From: Arthrobacter sp. efr-133-TYG-118
GTDB taxonomy: Bacteria; Actinomycetota; Actinomycetes; Actinomycetales; Micrococcaceae
Direction: 5' to 3'
Length of the DNA: 34,833 bases
Assembly: GCF_030209755.1 (NCBI RefSeq)
Contig: NZ_JARVRH010000011.1
Span: 1 to 34,833, forward strand
In this document: positions 1-8,428 of the stretch, piece after piece
Numbering within the stretch: the first letter of the stretch is position 1
Layout of the letters: each line of letters starts with the position of its first letter
Translations under genes and position numbers: made by a program
Notes under the pieces: generated by a model
Databases searched by the model: none
Told to the model about the DNA's origin: nothing
The model's input: the letters and a program-made list of their open reading frames with translations, nothing else

Positions 1-93
1 AACCGGCGGACAGATCACAGGGAAGACAGCACCCGCAGGCACGTCAGTTTTCAAGTGGGTCACACCGGTTCAAGACCAATTCCAGTATTACCG

Positions 94-136
94 TTTCCAA
101 GGCCCGGAATGCGGTTCGAGTCCCACCTCGGGCACG
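94..136 (+). repeat. tRNA-3'-end-like direct repeat, left copy (possible att site)
   Basis: This 43-base stretch matches 31806-31848 at 41 of 43 positions. Its right part reads TTCGAGTCCCACCTCGGGCA, like the T loop, 3' T stem and 3' acceptor strand of a tRNA (a leucine-type tRNA would fit). The 5' half of the T stem (TGCGG) does not pair properly and no matching acceptor 5' strand lies upstream, so this is a tRNA-derived fragment, not a full tRNA gene. A terminator follows directly. Such 3'-end duplications are typical of attachment sites of integrating elements; that role is inferred. Confidence 0.6.
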
Positions 137-140
137 CATG

Positions 141-162
141 ACCCCTCGTCAGAGGGGTTTTT
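141..162 (+). terminator. Rho-independent terminator after the left tRNA-like repeat
   Basis: A 7-bp perfect stem (ACCCCTC / GAGGGGT) with a GTCA loop is followed by a run of T residues. It sits five bases after the tRNA-like 3' end, where tRNA terminators usually lie. Confidence 0.7.
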
Positions 163-626
163 GCGTTAATGTGTGGACATTGACCCTCCGTGGGTCCCTC
201 TGACGCAGTCCGCGGTTTGTGCCTGGCGCCGCGGTGGCCTGTTCGGTTGTGTGGGTGGCGGGTTCAGGGTCCTGGCTGGTGGGCCTTCCGCCTGCTGGAA
301 TCTAGGGTGTGTGCCGTCCTTTCTGGCTGTTTCGGTGGACGGGTGTTGCCCCTCACTCATTCATGGACGCGGGTCATGGTGACGACATGGCGAAGCGGAA
401 TTCTCTTCGACGATCTTCCTCGGATGGCTGCTTCTGGGGGCCAGGCCGCGTCCCCTCGTCCGTGTTTGTCCGGCCAAAGGGGGTGTGTAGATTGTGCACA
501 CTTTTGTGCACGGGCGGCTTTTGGGCCTTCATTTTGGCCCCTTTCCGTTGCCTCTTCCAGCAGTTCTCTGTTGCAGACGGCGTGACTTTGCGGCCCAGGC
601 CATGGGTGTCGTAGTACGTTTCGGGT
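163..626. other. No recognisable gene (island-border scar)
   Basis: I see no ORF with actinobacterial codon bias, a ribosome binding site or a recognisable protein motif here. The reading frames present are short and of low complexity. Together with the transposase fragment and tRNA-like remnants nearby it looks like degraded insertion-hotspot DNA. Confidence 0.4.
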
Positions 627-917
627 TCAGCGGGAATGTCTCAGGAGGTGTCTGTGGCCGGCGCGCGATCCGTCGAGAGAGTGCAGGTGTGTGGGATCCG
701 GACTCTTCTTCCGGGGCCGGTCCAGGTTGGCTGGTCCGTAAGACCTGTCGACCGCGAGCGTCAATGCCAGCCAGGTCATGGACGTCGGTTCAACGACCGT
801 GGTCTCCAGTGCCCGAACTGCGGCCAGCCGCTGTGAAAGACGCTCCAAACCTGCAAGGGGCGGGTCGACGGTGAAACGGCTCAGATGCTCGGTTCCGTCA
901 TCGAAAAATTCGCGCAA
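627..917 (-). pseudogene. IS110-like transposase, N-terminal fragment
   Basis: The leftward frame reads MREFFDDGTEHLSRF near its start and contains VVEPTSMTWLALTLAVD around residues 40-57. This resembles the N-terminal RuvC-like (DEDD) part of IS110-family transposases, in which an acidic residue sits in an EPTSMTWL-type motif. After about residue 58 similarity stops, and the rest of a roughly 350-400-aa transposase is missing, so it is a dead fragment. Family assignment is from motif memory and is moderate; the rest of the element, including its ends, is not visible. Confidence 0.4.
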
Positions 918-988
918 GCGATGTGGTGCTGTGCCGTGGTCGCGGCGTGGATACCGGCCACAGCCGGCACAAGGACGGCGGGTTTATC

Positions 989-1030
989 CCCTGAGAAGAG
1001 GTCGGGAGTTCGAATCTCTTAGCTCCACAG
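989..1030 (+). other. Second tRNA-3'-like fragment (tRNA-Ala type)
   Basis: The sequence has a complete T arm: GGGAG stem, TTCGAAT loop, CTCTT stem (two G-U pairs), followed by AGCTCCACA. This resembles the 3' end of actinobacterial alanine tRNAs (...CTCCTAGGCTCCACA) with one base missing from the acceptor strand. No matching D arm, anticodon arm or 5' acceptor was found upstream. It is best read as another tRNA-derived scar of an old integration. Confidence 0.35.
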
Positions 1031-1448
1031 TGAAGGCCCATTGACCTGCGGGGACGCTGGGTTGGGGGTTTGCTTGTCTGATTTGTGGCTCACCCGACGT
1101 TTTGGGATGAAAACTCGTGGAAGACGATGGTGATCTTTCACGACTCTTCAACGTGGCGGTAACGCCCGACGACCGAGTCCGAACGTGTCCGCAAAAATGG
1201 CGGGGCCGACCGAGAGGCCGACCTAGTGGGCGGAACCACCAAGTCGCGGCCATCCGACGGCCCCGGCATTCTGGGTCTCGGTCACGGTCACGACGCAAAC
1301 GATGCGTTCCTTGAAGGCCAGGGTGATGACTGGCCCCCTTCTTGGCGTTTGGCTCGCCGTTCTTGACCCACGCCAAGAACCAGGCAAAGCGGGATTGCGG
1401 ACCGCGAGGACTCTCCCCACCCGAAGGCAAATTTCCGAACGATAAGTC
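1031..1448. other. No recognisable gene
   Basis: Several overlapping frames are open on both strands but none shows a start with ribosome binding site, a known motif or a convincing codon pattern. I see nothing assignable between the tRNA-like fragment and the transporter promoter. Confidence 0.4.
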
Positions 1449-1486
1449 TTGACACAAGGAGCCTCGTAGCATGTACTATTTTACAT
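1449..1486 (+). promoter_or_regulatory. Promoter and palindromic operator of the ABC transporter operon
   Basis: TTGACA at 1449-1454 is followed after 17 bases by TGTACT at 1472-1477, a good sigma-70-type promoter. A palindrome, ATGTA-N6-TACAT (ATGTACTATTTTACAT, 1471-1486), overlaps the -10 box, a position suited to repression. The identical 16-mer occurs in inverse orientation at 18219-18234. One of the FCD-GntR regulators in the window is a natural candidate to bind it (inference). Confidence 0.65.
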
Positions 1487-1549
1487 AGCATGTGACACCG
1501 ACCACACCGGGTCGATAGTCTTCGATTCTCAACGGAAGATCACGGATAA

Positions 1550-2341
1550 ATGGCTATGACTTTTCCAGCCACGACAGGCGGAACGCAGACTTCCCGCCTG
1601 GGTATCAATTTGGACCATATTTCCAAGAAGTATGGGGACCATGTGGTCCTCGATGACGTTTCCCTGCACGTCGAGCCAGGCACGGTGACTGCTCTCATTG
1701 GCCCCTCGGGTGCCGGTAAGAGCACCTTCCTGCGCTGCATCAACCTGCTCGAACGCCCGGACTCGGGGACTATTAGGGTTGCCGGCCACACGATCGAACC
1801 TGGCAAGAGTGTCAGCAGTCGCGATCTGTCGGCACTTCGGCGTTCGGTGGGGATGGTCTTCCAGTCCTTCAACTTGTTTCCACACATGACTGCATTGAAG
1901 AACATCAGCTACCCGCAACAGCGGATCCTTGGACGCAGCCGGCAGGAGGCCGATGCCCGTTCGTTGCAACTTCTGGAGCGGGTGGGCCTGGCTGAGAAGG
2001 CCGGCCAGCACCCGGGCAGGTGTTCAGGCGGACAGCAGCAGCGCATAGCGATCGCTCGTGCCTTGGCGCTGGATCCAAGCATCATGCTTTTCGATGAGCC
2101 CACGTCGGCGTTGGACCCAGAGGTTGGCCTGGAGGTTCTGGCTGTCATGAGGGAACTCGCAGCCGATGGCATGACCATGGTGGTCGTGACCCACGAGATG
2201 CAGTTCGCGCTCGACGTTTCCGACACGTTGGTGGTCATGGCTGATTGCAAGATCATCGAAAAAGGCGATCCGAAGGCGATCATGAGCGATCCGCAGGAGC
2301 AGCGGACACGCCGTTTCCTCCGCGCAGTCCTGGAGCGCTGA
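1550..2341 (+). CDS. Polar amino acid ABC transporter ATPase
   Basis: This 263-aa protein is the cytoplasmic ATPase of a polar-amino-acid uptake system (GlnQ/HisP type). All nucleotide-binding motifs are visible: Walker A GPSGAGKS (51-58), Q-loop glutamine 105, signature CSGGQQQR (158-165, Cys in place of the usual Leu), Walker B IMLFDEP (178-184) and switch histidine 215. The chosen ATG lies about 64 bases after the palindromic operator. The stop is one base before the first permease start, so the four transporter genes form one operon. Family membership is certain; the substrate is not readable from the ATPase, but the neighbours suggest proline, hydroxyproline or a related imino acid. Confidence 0.93.
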   Translation: MAMTFPATTGGTQTSRLGINLDHISKKYGDHVVLDDVSLHVEPGTVTALIGPSGAGKSTFLRCINLLERPDSGTIRVAGHTIEPGKSVSSRDLSALRRSVGMVFQSFNLFPHMTALKNISYPQQRILGRSRQEADARSLQLLERVGLAEKAGQHPGRCSGGQQQRIAIARALALDPSIMLFDEPTSALDPEVGLEVLAVMRELAADGMTMVVVTHEMQFALDVSDTLVVMADCKIIEKGDPKAIMSDPQEQRTRRFLRAVLER

Positions 2342-2342
2342 C

Positions 2343-2987
2343 ATGGATGCCCTCTTTGCTGTCCTTCAGGGCCTGCCGCTCACAGTCGTATTGACCGCCT
2401 CATCGTTTGCCATCGGCTTGGTCGGAGCGGTTCCGGTTGCCCTGGGGTTGAATTCCCACAATGTTGTTCTACGCATGAGCTGCAGGCTCGTTGTGGACCT
2501 GATCCGCGGTGTGCCGATCATAGTCTGGCTCTTCCTGCTCAAGTTCGGTATCCACATCGGAACTTTCAAGTTCAACCCCATCAATGCGGCCATCATTGGT
2601 CTGGGTGTGGTCTCCATCGCCTATCTTGCGGAGATCTACCGCGGCGGGCTCCAGACCGTTCCACGGGGACAGTTTGAGGCCGCTGATGCCCTCGGCTTGC
2701 CCAATCGGGCTTCCTTGGTTGGTGTCATCGCTCCGCAGGCCTTCCGTATTGTCTCCCCTTCGATTGCGACGTACCTTGTGGGCCTCTTCAAGGACTCGTC
2801 CATCGCCTCGACCATCATCGTCGCTGAGCTGGTCTTCCAATCGCAGTCCTTCGCTCGTCAGCACCCCACGGGGGAAGGAATCCTGCCGTACATCATTGTC
2901 GGTGCCCTCTATATCGTGCTGAGCCTCCCGGTGGCCTATGCATCCCGCCGACTCGACTCCCGCATGAGGAAGGCTGTCTTCGCATGA
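2343..2987 (+). CDS. Polar amino acid ABC transporter permease 1
   Basis: A 214-aa integral membrane protein of the HisM/GlnP family, with hydrophobic segments spread over its length. The cytoplasmic EAA loop that docks on the ATPase is visible around residues 112-135 (FEAADALGLPNRASLVGVI). It begins one base after the ATPase stop, and its own stop overlaps the next start in an ATGA arrangement, pointing to translational coupling. Together with the second permease it should form the heterodimeric channel. Confidence 0.92.
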   Translation: MDALFAVLQGLPLTVVLTASSFAIGLVGAVPVALGLNSHNVVLRMSCRLVVDLIRGVPIIVWLFLLKFGIHIGTFKFNPINAAIIGLGVVSIAYLAEIYRGGLQTVPRGQFEAADALGLPNRASLVGVIAPQAFRIVSPSIATYLVGLFKDSSIASTIIVAELVFQSQSFARQHPTGEGILPYIIVGALYIVLSLPVAYASRRLDSRMRKAVFA

Positions 2988-3640
2988 GCTGGTTCACGGA
3001 TTGGGCAGCTTATCTGCCGCAGATGCTGGTTGGACTGCGGATGAGCTTGTACATCGCGTTCGTCTCGGTTGTCCTCGGCTATCCCCTTGGGCTGGTCTTG
3101 GGCCTCACGGTTAATTCCAAAAATTTCGCCGCACGGGCAATCAGTCTGGCAATCGTCGAAATTGGCCGCGGCGCCCCCGCGCTGGTCATCCTTTACATCT
3201 TCTATTACGGACTTCCCAAGTTTGGAATCTCCATGGAGGCCGTCACGGCAGCCTGCGTCGGCCTGGTGTGGAATGCCGCCGCGTACGCCAGCGAAATCAT
3301 GCGGGCGGGTTTCCAGTCAGTGGACCGGGGACAGCTTGAGGCCTCCAACGCGCTCGGACTGTCCCGACGAGACACCTTCGTCCGGATCATCATGCCGCAG
3401 GGAATCCGCTCGGCCATCCCGGGACTCATGGGCTTGGCGATCCAGATGTTCCAGGGAACGTCGCTGGCCTTCGCCATTACAGTGCCCGAACTGATGAAAG
3501 CCGCGGACGAAATCGGCGGCAGGAACTTCAACTACCTGGAAACCTTCATGCTGGCCGGGCTTTGCTATGCCGCCATCACACTGCCCGCGACCTGGATCAC
3601 CGTTTTCTTCGAAAAGCGGATGAAACGCGCATACGCCTGA
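2984..3640 (+). CDS. Polar amino acid ABC transporter permease 2
   Basis: A 218-aa permease of the same family as its neighbour. The EAA motif lies around residues 119-140 (LEASNALGLSRRDTFVRII). The start codon overlaps the stop of permease 1 (ATGA). It is followed by a 44-base gap and the binding-protein gene. Two permeases plus one ATPase gene is the classical polar amino acid importer layout. Confidence 0.92.
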   Translation: MSWFTDWAAYLPQMLVGLRMSLYIAFVSVVLGYPLGLVLGLTVNSKNFAARAISLAIVEIGRGAPALVILYIFYYGLPKFGISMEAVTAACVGLVWNAAAYASEIMRAGFQSVDRGQLEASNALGLSRRDTFVRIIMPQGIRSAIPGLMGLAIQMFQGTSLAFAITVPELMKAADEIGGRNFNYLETFMLAGLCYAAITLPATWITVFFEKRMKRAYA

Positions 3641-3684
3641 TCACCCAACACATTCCAACGCATCGAATCCCCGAGAGGAACCCC

Positions 3685-4554
3685 ATGAACACCCACCGAC
3701 TCAAGACCATCGGCGCTCTATCGGCCGCCGCCATGACGGTCGCAGTGAGCATCACCGCCTGTGGAGGCCCCACGTCCGCAAGCAACGCCAGCTGCACCCC
3801 CAAACACAGCGGCATCCAGACTGTCACTCCCGGAAAGCTGACCGTCGGTGTCATCGACATTCCGCCGTACAGCAGCTACAACAGCGGCAACCCGACAGGC
3901 GTTGACATCTCCATCGTCAGCAAGATTGCCAAGGACGAGTGCCTCGCGGTCTCATTCGAGCAGGCAAGCTACGCCGACGCGATCCAGTCCATTGGCGGGA
4001 ACAGCATCGACCTGGCCGTCGGCAGCATCGCCGTGACCGCGACACGCGAGAAGGTAGTCGACTTCTCTGCCTCCATCTATGTGGAAAGCATGGGCGTCAC
4101 TACAAGGATTGGCGCGACGACGGTGGCCGAGGTCGAAAAGGCAGGTGGCAAGGTCGGCACCGTCGAAGGTTACAACGAGATCGCGGACCTGAAGAAGATT
4201 TTCGGCGACCGCTTGATCACCTACCCGAGCAGCGTGGAACTCAAGGCTGATTTCGATAACGGCCGTCTCGTGGCCAGTTTCGATGCGTACGGCGTGTCAG
4301 CCACCGAGTACAAAGGAGTCGACGGAGTCACGGTCGCCCTCGGGACCGCAAAGCCGGACCCGCGCATTTCCGCCCTGACCCGTCCGCCCGAGGATGGATT
4401 CCCGCTGACCAAGGACAACACTAGCCTCAAGCAGGCACTCGATGACGGCATCACGTCGCAGCACCAGGACGGCACCATCGGCAAGCTATTGACCGGAGCT
4501 GGTCTCACGGACGCCCTCGGCAACGTGTCCAAGACGCAGTACGTATCTCCTTAA
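3685..4554 (+). CDS. Amino acid ABC transporter substrate-binding lipoprotein (SBP family 3)
   Basis: The reading frame is open from 3562, but ATG 3685 is preceded by GAGAGGAA and begins a proper lipoprotein signal: MNTHRLKTIG, a hydrophobic stretch, then lipobox ITAC with Cys26 as the lipidated residue. The mature part has family-3 features: KLTVGVIDIPPY at the start, GVDISIVSKIAK, and TREKVVDFS with Arg121, the residue that usually binds the ligand alpha-carboxylate. The 289-aa length is normal. It is the extracytoplasmic receptor of the transporter; the ligand is inferred from context only. Confidence 0.9.
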   Translation: MNTHRLKTIGALSAAAMTVAVSITACGGPTSASNASCTPKHSGIQTVTPGKLTVGVIDIPPYSSYNSGNPTGVDISIVSKIAKDECLAVSFEQASYADAIQSIGGNSIDLAVGSIAVTATREKVVDFSASIYVESMGVTTRIGATTVAEVEKAGGKVGTVEGYNEIADLKKIFGDRLITYPSSVELKADFDNGRLVASFDAYGVSATEYKGVDGVTVALGTAKPDPRISALTRPPEDGFPLTKDNTSLKQALDDGITSQHQDGTIGKLLTGAGLTDALGNVSKTQYVSP

Positions 4555-4570
4555 CCCGTCCGACCCGCCA

Positions 4571-4606
4571 GGCTGTTCGGCGCGTTCGCAACCGCGCCGA
4601 ACGGCC
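4571..4606 (+). terminator. Strong hairpin after the transporter operon
   Basis: A 14-bp stem with a single G-U pair (GGCTGTTCGGCGCG against CGCGCCGAACGGCC) and an 8-base loop lies 17 bases after the binding-protein stop. There is no clear T tract, which is common for actinobacterial terminators. Confidence 0.6.
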
Positions 4607-4615
4607 TAGCATAAA

Positions 4616-4644
4616 ATGTTACATCTTACTTAATACACATCTGT
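4616..4644 (+). promoter_or_regulatory. Likely promoter and operator before the reductase gene
   Basis: An ATGTTACAT palindrome (4616-4624) overlaps a possible -35 TTACAT (4619-4624). After 17 bases TGTGCT follows, resembling the TGTACT -10 of the transporter promoter. ATGT...ACAT half-sites are shared with the 1471 operator, so co-regulation is plausible but unproven. Confidence 0.4.
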
Positions 4645-4722
4645 GCTGAAGGAAGCCTCCTAACAGCCGGCAGGACAGGACCTGTCCCCAGCCGCACAGC
4701 CGCAAAAACTCCAAGGAGACCC

Positions 4723-5748
4723 ATGAGCAGCCATCAAATCCAAGCTGCTGTCCCATATTCACCCAGGCCAAACACTGGCCTGCCTCCGGCTCCTGGCCCT
4801 GTCGTTCCTTCGTTTCGACACTTCAACGCCGCGGATGTCAGGGCCGCCGTTCCATGGGAGAAGGCGATCTCGGCTTTGGAGCTGGCTCTCTTATCCGACG
4901 TCGACCCGGAACTGGACGACGCACGCCTCTTCAGTCCTGCGCCAGAGGGGGAGTTCCTTCTGATGCCTTCCTCGAACCGGTCCTATTGTGGCGTGAAAGC
5001 CTTGACGGTCGCCCCCATGAATCCCCAGCGGGGGCTGGAAAAGATCCAGGGGGTGTACATCCTGTTCGATTCCGTGACATTGGCCCCTTTGGCGACGTTC
5101 GATGGCACTGAAATCACCGCCATCCGCACCCCCGCCGTTACGCTGCTGGCCCTGAAATACATCGTCAACGCCACACCGGAGGGCCAAACCTTCCCTGATG
5201 CGCCACGCATCCTCGTGTTCGGTGCCGGGGTGCAGGCGCTCAACCACATTCGCGCGGCAAAACACATCTTCAAAGACGCCACTTTCGTCGTCGTCGGCAG
5301 GCGTCCCGAACGCGTAGCCGCGCTTGTACAAGAACTCGCCCATGAACGCATTGTGGTGACGGCGGGCAGCGACGCCGACGTGCCGGAATCCGATATCATC
5401 ATCTGCGCAACCACTGCGACGGAGCCGTTGTTCGGTGGCGATAAGCCGAAGGCCGGAGCCATCATCGCAACGGTTGGCCAACACGGTCTCGGGGTGCGCG
5501 AGGTCGATTCCACGCTTGTGCTGCGCAGCGACGTCGTGGTTGAAGGCCGGGAGTCCGCCTGGCGGGAGGCCGGAGACCTCATCCCCGCACGCAGCGTTGA
5601 GGAATGGCAACGGATCCATCCGCACAATCTTCGCGAGCTTGTGCGGGGCGAGCTGCAAAGGACGCCGGGGAAGACCTGCCTCTACAACGGAGTGGGGATG
5701 TCCTGGCAGGATCTTGTCACTGCGGCTGTGGTGTATGAAGGAAGCTAG
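4723..5748 (+). CDS. Ornithine cyclodeaminase/mu-crystallin family protein, likely delta1-pyrroline-2-carboxylate reductase
   Basis: The 341-aa protein has the family's substrate domain with Lys92 in GVKALTVAP and DGTEITAIRTPAVT (128-140), and a Rossmann NAD(P) site VFGAGVQALNHI (165-176). AAGGAG lies just before the ATG. Members of this family either cyclise ornithine to proline or reduce delta1-pyrroline-2-carboxylate to L-proline. Neighbouring proline-racemase-family enzymes and PutA favour the reductase role, which is inference. A proline-rich N-terminal extension of about 30 residues precedes the usual start of similarity. It follows its own promoter and runs into the GntR gene with only a short gap. 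Confidence 0.85.
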   Translation: MSSHQIQAAVPYSPRPNTGLPPAPGPVVPSFRHFNAADVRAAVPWEKAISALELALLSDVDPELDDARLFSPAPEGEFLLMPSSNRSYCGVKALTVAPMNPQRGLEKIQGVYILFDSVTLAPLATFDGTEITAIRTPAVTLLALKYIVNATPEGQTFPDAPRILVFGAGVQALNHIRAAKHIFKDATFVVVGRRPERVAALVQELAHERIVVTAGSDADVPESDIIICATTATEPLFGGDKPKAGAIIATVGQHGLGVREVDSTLVLRSDVVVEGRESAWREAGDLIPARSVEEWQRIHPHNLRELVRGELQRTPGKTCLYNGVGMSWQDLVTAAVVYEGS

Positions 5749-5784
5749 TAAGGAATGAGCCTCGCAGCCCAAGGAGTCCGTGTC

Positions 5785-6468
5785 ATGTCAGTCAATGAAA
5801 ATCTTCCGATCGCCCGACTGGGGCAGCGGCAGAGCCTGCGCGAATCAGTCACTGAGTCGCTGCGGGCCGCCATCATCTCCGGTGGTCTTAAGGAAGGAGC
5901 CCTGTACTCGGCACCCACCCTTGGCGCGGCGCTCGGCGTCTCCGCTACTCCTGTGCGCGAAGCCATGATGGATCTCGCACACGAAGGGCTGGTGGAAGCA
6001 CTGAAGAACAAGGGATTCCGGATCACCCGGATGACCCAACAAGAACTCGCCGAAATAATCCAGATCCGCCTCCTGATCGAACCACCGATCGTCGGCGAGC
6101 TGGCGGGAAGAATACCAGCCGAGGGCTACCCGCAGCTACGGGTTCTTGCCGACCGGATCCTGGCCGCAGCCAAGGACGGCGACCTGTCCGAGTTTCTGGC
6201 AGCCGACCGCGAGTTCCACGCCGAGATCCTCAGGTACTCGGGGAACGGGCGGCTCGTGGAACTCGCCACAAGCCTGCGCACCAGCACCCGCCTCTACGGG
6301 ATCAAGGCCTTGAGCGACTCCAACCGGCTGGTGCCATCCGCCCGCGAGCACCACGAGATCCTTGACCTCCTCGAAGACGGTGATAGCGCTGCAGCCGAGG
6401 AACTCATGCGCCGGCACATAAGCCATGCCCGGGGCCTCTGGGCGACAGGCGAAGAAAACACCCCTTAG
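5785..6468 (+). CDS. FCD-type GntR transcriptional regulator 1
   Basis: A 227-aa regulator with an N-terminal winged helix (SVTESLRAAIISGGL, then LGVSATPVREAMMDLAHEGLVE) and a C-terminal all-helical FCD ligand domain containing ADREFHAEI, whose Asp and His are part of the usual metal site. ATG 5785 is preferred over 5755 because AAGGAG lies eight bases ahead. It lies between the reductase and the racemase-family enzyme in the same direction, so it probably senses an imino acid or its product and controls this block. It is paralogous to the regulator at 7682. Confidence 0.88.
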   Translation: MSVNENLPIARLGQRQSLRESVTESLRAAIISGGLKEGALYSAPTLGAALGVSATPVREAMMDLAHEGLVEALKNKGFRITRMTQQELAEIIQIRLLIEPPIVGELAGRIPAEGYPQLRVLADRILAAAKDGDLSEFLAADREFHAEILRYSGNGRLVELATSLRTSTRLYGIKALSDSNRLVPSAREHHEILDLLEDGDSAAAEELMRRHISHARGLWATGEENTP

Positions 6469-6503
6469 GGACCAAAGTCCCCCGACCCAAAACGGAACCT
6501 CAC

Positions 6504-7508
6504 ATGGATAGCTACACCGCAGTTGACTACCACACGGCCGGCGAACCGTTTCGCATCGTTACTGCTCCCTTCGAGCTCCCCGGCGACACGGTAGCCGCGC
6601 GCCTGGCCAAGGCGACCAACGATCCGCAGGCACAACTCCTGCGCCGCATCCTTTGCCACGAACCGCGCGGCCATGCCGACATGTACGGCGGCTTTGTCGT
6701 CCCTGCCGACGATGAGGACGCCCACTTCGGTGTCCTGTTCTGGCACAAAGACGGCTTCGCCACCGCCTGCGGACACGGCACCATCGCGCTGGGTACCTGG
6801 GCCGTCGAAAGCGGCCTGGTCACGGCCGATCCCGACGGCGTCACGGAAGTTGTCATCGATGTCCCGTCTGGTCGCGTCAAAGCACTGGTGCGCTGCGCGG
6901 AGGGCAAAGTTGTCAATGTCGACTTCGTCAACGTCCCAAGCTATGCGGTAGCTCTTGATGTGGCGATCGAAACCTCCGTCGGCCCGCTCAGCGTCGACGT
7001 CGGTTATGGCGGCGCCATCTACGGTCACGTCAAGGCCGCCGATCTCGGGCTTTCGGTCACCCCGTCGAACCTGAACCGCCTCATTGAACTAGGCCGGGAA
7101 ATCAAGGCGATTCTCAACGACAGCCCGTACTCCAAACACGAGGACGATAAGCTGAGCGGCATCTACGGAACCATCTTCTTCGAGGAGCAGGAAGGCAACG
7201 CGCAGGCCCTGAGTCAAAAGAGCGTGACAATCTTCGCAGATGGCCAGGTGGACCGATCTCCATGTGGTTCCGGTACGGCTTCACGCGTTGCCGTGCTCTC
7301 GGCACGTGGCCGGCTTGAAGGTGGGCGTGCCCTGCACAACACATCCATCGTGGGTGCGACCTTCATCGGCAAGGTATCCGAACGTTCGCAGACCGGCGGG
7401 TCGGAGCAGGTCATTCCCACCGTCACCGGAACCTCGTACATCACCGGCCGCCACGAGTTCATCCTCGACGAGCGCGACGAGCTGGGCGCCGGATTCGTCC
7501 TTCGCTAG
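6504..7508 (+). CDS. Proline racemase family enzyme, Cys/Cys type (proline racemase or 4-hydroxyproline 2-epimerase)
   Basis: The 334-aa protein has the two mirrored active-site motifs of the proline racemase superfamily: ACGHGT with Cys89 and DRSPCGSG with Cys254. Family knowledge says that a Cys/Cys pair gives racemase or 2-epimerase activity, while a Cys/Thr pair gives dehydration. This enzyme should therefore interconvert L- and D-proline or trans-4-hydroxy-L-proline and cis-4-hydroxy-D-proline in the cytoplasm. The window has no D-amino-acid oxidase or pyrroline-4-hydroxy-2-carboxylate deaminase, which weakens the 4-hydroxyproline reading and favours proline. It is the last structural gene of the rightward block before the operator at 7533. 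Confidence 0.88.
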   Translation: MDSYTAVDYHTAGEPFRIVTAPFELPGDTVAARLAKATNDPQAQLLRRILCHEPRGHADMYGGFVVPADDEDAHFGVLFWHKDGFATACGHGTIALGTWAVESGLVTADPDGVTEVVIDVPSGRVKALVRCAEGKVVNVDFVNVPSYAVALDVAIETSVGPLSVDVGYGGAIYGHVKAADLGLSVTPSNLNRLIELGREIKAILNDSPYSKHEDDKLSGIYGTIFFEEQEGNAQALSQKSVTIFADGQVDRSPCGSGTASRVAVLSARGRLEGGRALHNTSIVGATFIGKVSERSQTGGSEQVIPTVTGTSYITGRHEFILDERDELGAGFVLR

Positions 7509-7519
7509 AACCACGTAGA

Positions 7520-7547
7520 TTGAGGATACACTGTAGGGTATTATGCC
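7520..7547 (+). promoter_or_regulatory. Promoter with GTAATACCTTAC-type operator in its spacer
   Basis: TTGAGG (7520-7525) and TATGCC (7542-7547) are 16 bases apart, and the spacer holds GTAGGGTATTAT (7533-7544). That sequence is the reverse-complement form of the GTAATACCTTAC motif found at 11663 and 13042. A related GATACCTTA lies at 7646-7654. The promoter probably serves the GntR gene at 7682, which may bind here. Confidence 0.45.
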
Positions 7548-7573
7548 CAACAATGGCTTTTTCTTTGTCGGGA

Positions 7574-7589
7574 CCGGGATTGTTCCCGG
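7574..7589 (+). terminator. Short hairpin after the racemase-family gene
   Basis: CCGGGA / TCCCGG form a 6-bp stem with a TTGT loop. There is no T tract, so it could be a weak terminator or part of the leader of the next gene. Confidence 0.3.
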
Positions 7590-7681
7590 AGGAAACCGGG
7601 TGCGGGTAGTTCATATGTTCTACTGCGCTTTAGGTAGGGGCTTTGATACCTTAGATGAACCCCCGATATGAAAGGTGAGCC

Positions 7682-8383
7682 ATGGCTGCGTTGACTTGGG
7701 ACGAAGGCAACGATCAGGACGTCCGCAAACAAAGCTTCCGTGAGCAGGCCGTCCGGATCATCAGATCCCAGATTGTCTCGGGACGCCTGGAACCTGGAGC
7801 CATGTACTCGATCGGAGCGATTGCCGAACGGCTCAAGGTGTCTATTACTCCGGTGCGGGAGGCCCTTCATGATCTCGCCAAGGAGGGGCTTGTTGAAATC
7901 CGGAGAAACCGCGGTTTCGTCGTGCGGCAGCCCACGGATCAGGAACTCGATGACATTGTGCAGATCCGCACGATGCTTGAAGTGTCCTCTGTCCGCGAGA
8001 TCACGGAGCGGTCGCTCATCGCTGACTATCAACCGTTGCGGCGTCTCTCCCGCAGGACGGCCGCATTTGCCGCCGCGGGTGAGTGGGAAGAGTTCGTTGA
8101 AAGCGATCGGGAGTTTCACTTGTCCGTGCTCTCCGCCCTGGGCAATGAGAAGTTGCTGGACATCATCGGAACGCTTCGGGATCAAAGCCGCCTGACCGGG
8201 CTGGACCAGCTGGCGGGGACCAGCGTCCTCGAGAATTCGACCAGAGAGCATGAGTTGCTTCTGGATGCCATGCAGGACAAGGAGCCCGAGAGGGCCGCGG
8301 AGATCATGACCAATCACCTTCGTCACGTTCGGGGGGTCTGGGCAGGTCAGAAAGAAGAACCGGGGAACCAGACGACGTCGTGA
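7682..8383 (+). CDS. FCD-type GntR transcriptional regulator 2
   Basis: A 233-aa regulator with a winged-helix domain (AIAERLKVSITPVREALHDLAKEG is its central part) and an FCD domain with SDREFHLSV. AAAGGTGA lies before the ATG. It is clearly paralogous to the regulator at 5785 and, like it, sits next to the racemase-family gene. It converges with the aldehyde dehydrogenase remnant; a bidirectional hairpin separates them. It is the closest gene to the operator-like motifs at 7533 and 7646, so autoregulation is likely. Confidence 0.88.
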   Translation: MAALTWDEGNDQDVRKQSFREQAVRIIRSQIVSGRLEPGAMYSIGAIAERLKVSITPVREALHDLAKEGLVEIRRNRGFVVRQPTDQELDDIVQIRTMLEVSSVREITERSLIADYQPLRRLSRRTAAFAAAGEWEEFVESDREFHLSVLSALGNEKLLDIIGTLRDQSRLTGLDQLAGTSVLENSTREHELLLDAMQDKEPERAAEIMTNHLRHVRGVWAGQKEEPGNQTTS

Positions 8384-8386
8384 ACC

Positions 8387-8406
8387 GGTGACCTTCTCAG
8401 GTCACC
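8387..8406 (+). terminator. Small hairpin after GntR regulator 2
   Basis: GGTGACC and GGTCACC form a 7-bp stem with a 6-base loop directly after the stop codon. It may act with the larger hairpin downstream. Confidence 0.4.
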
Positions 8407-8428
8407 TTGCTCTGGAACTCAGGGACAC

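Noticed and set aside
50..136. A complete tRNA gene at the left repeat
   Set aside because: The 5' T stem does not pair, and no acceptor 5' strand, D arm or anticodon arm could be found upstream.
1117..1472. Possible small genes between the tRNA-like fragment and the transporter promoter
   Set aside because: All frames are Arg/Pro-rich with no ribosome binding site; nothing recognisable.
4891..5772. A 293-codon minus-strand frame opposite the reductase gene
   Set aside because: No start signal or motif; the plus-strand gene explains the sequence.
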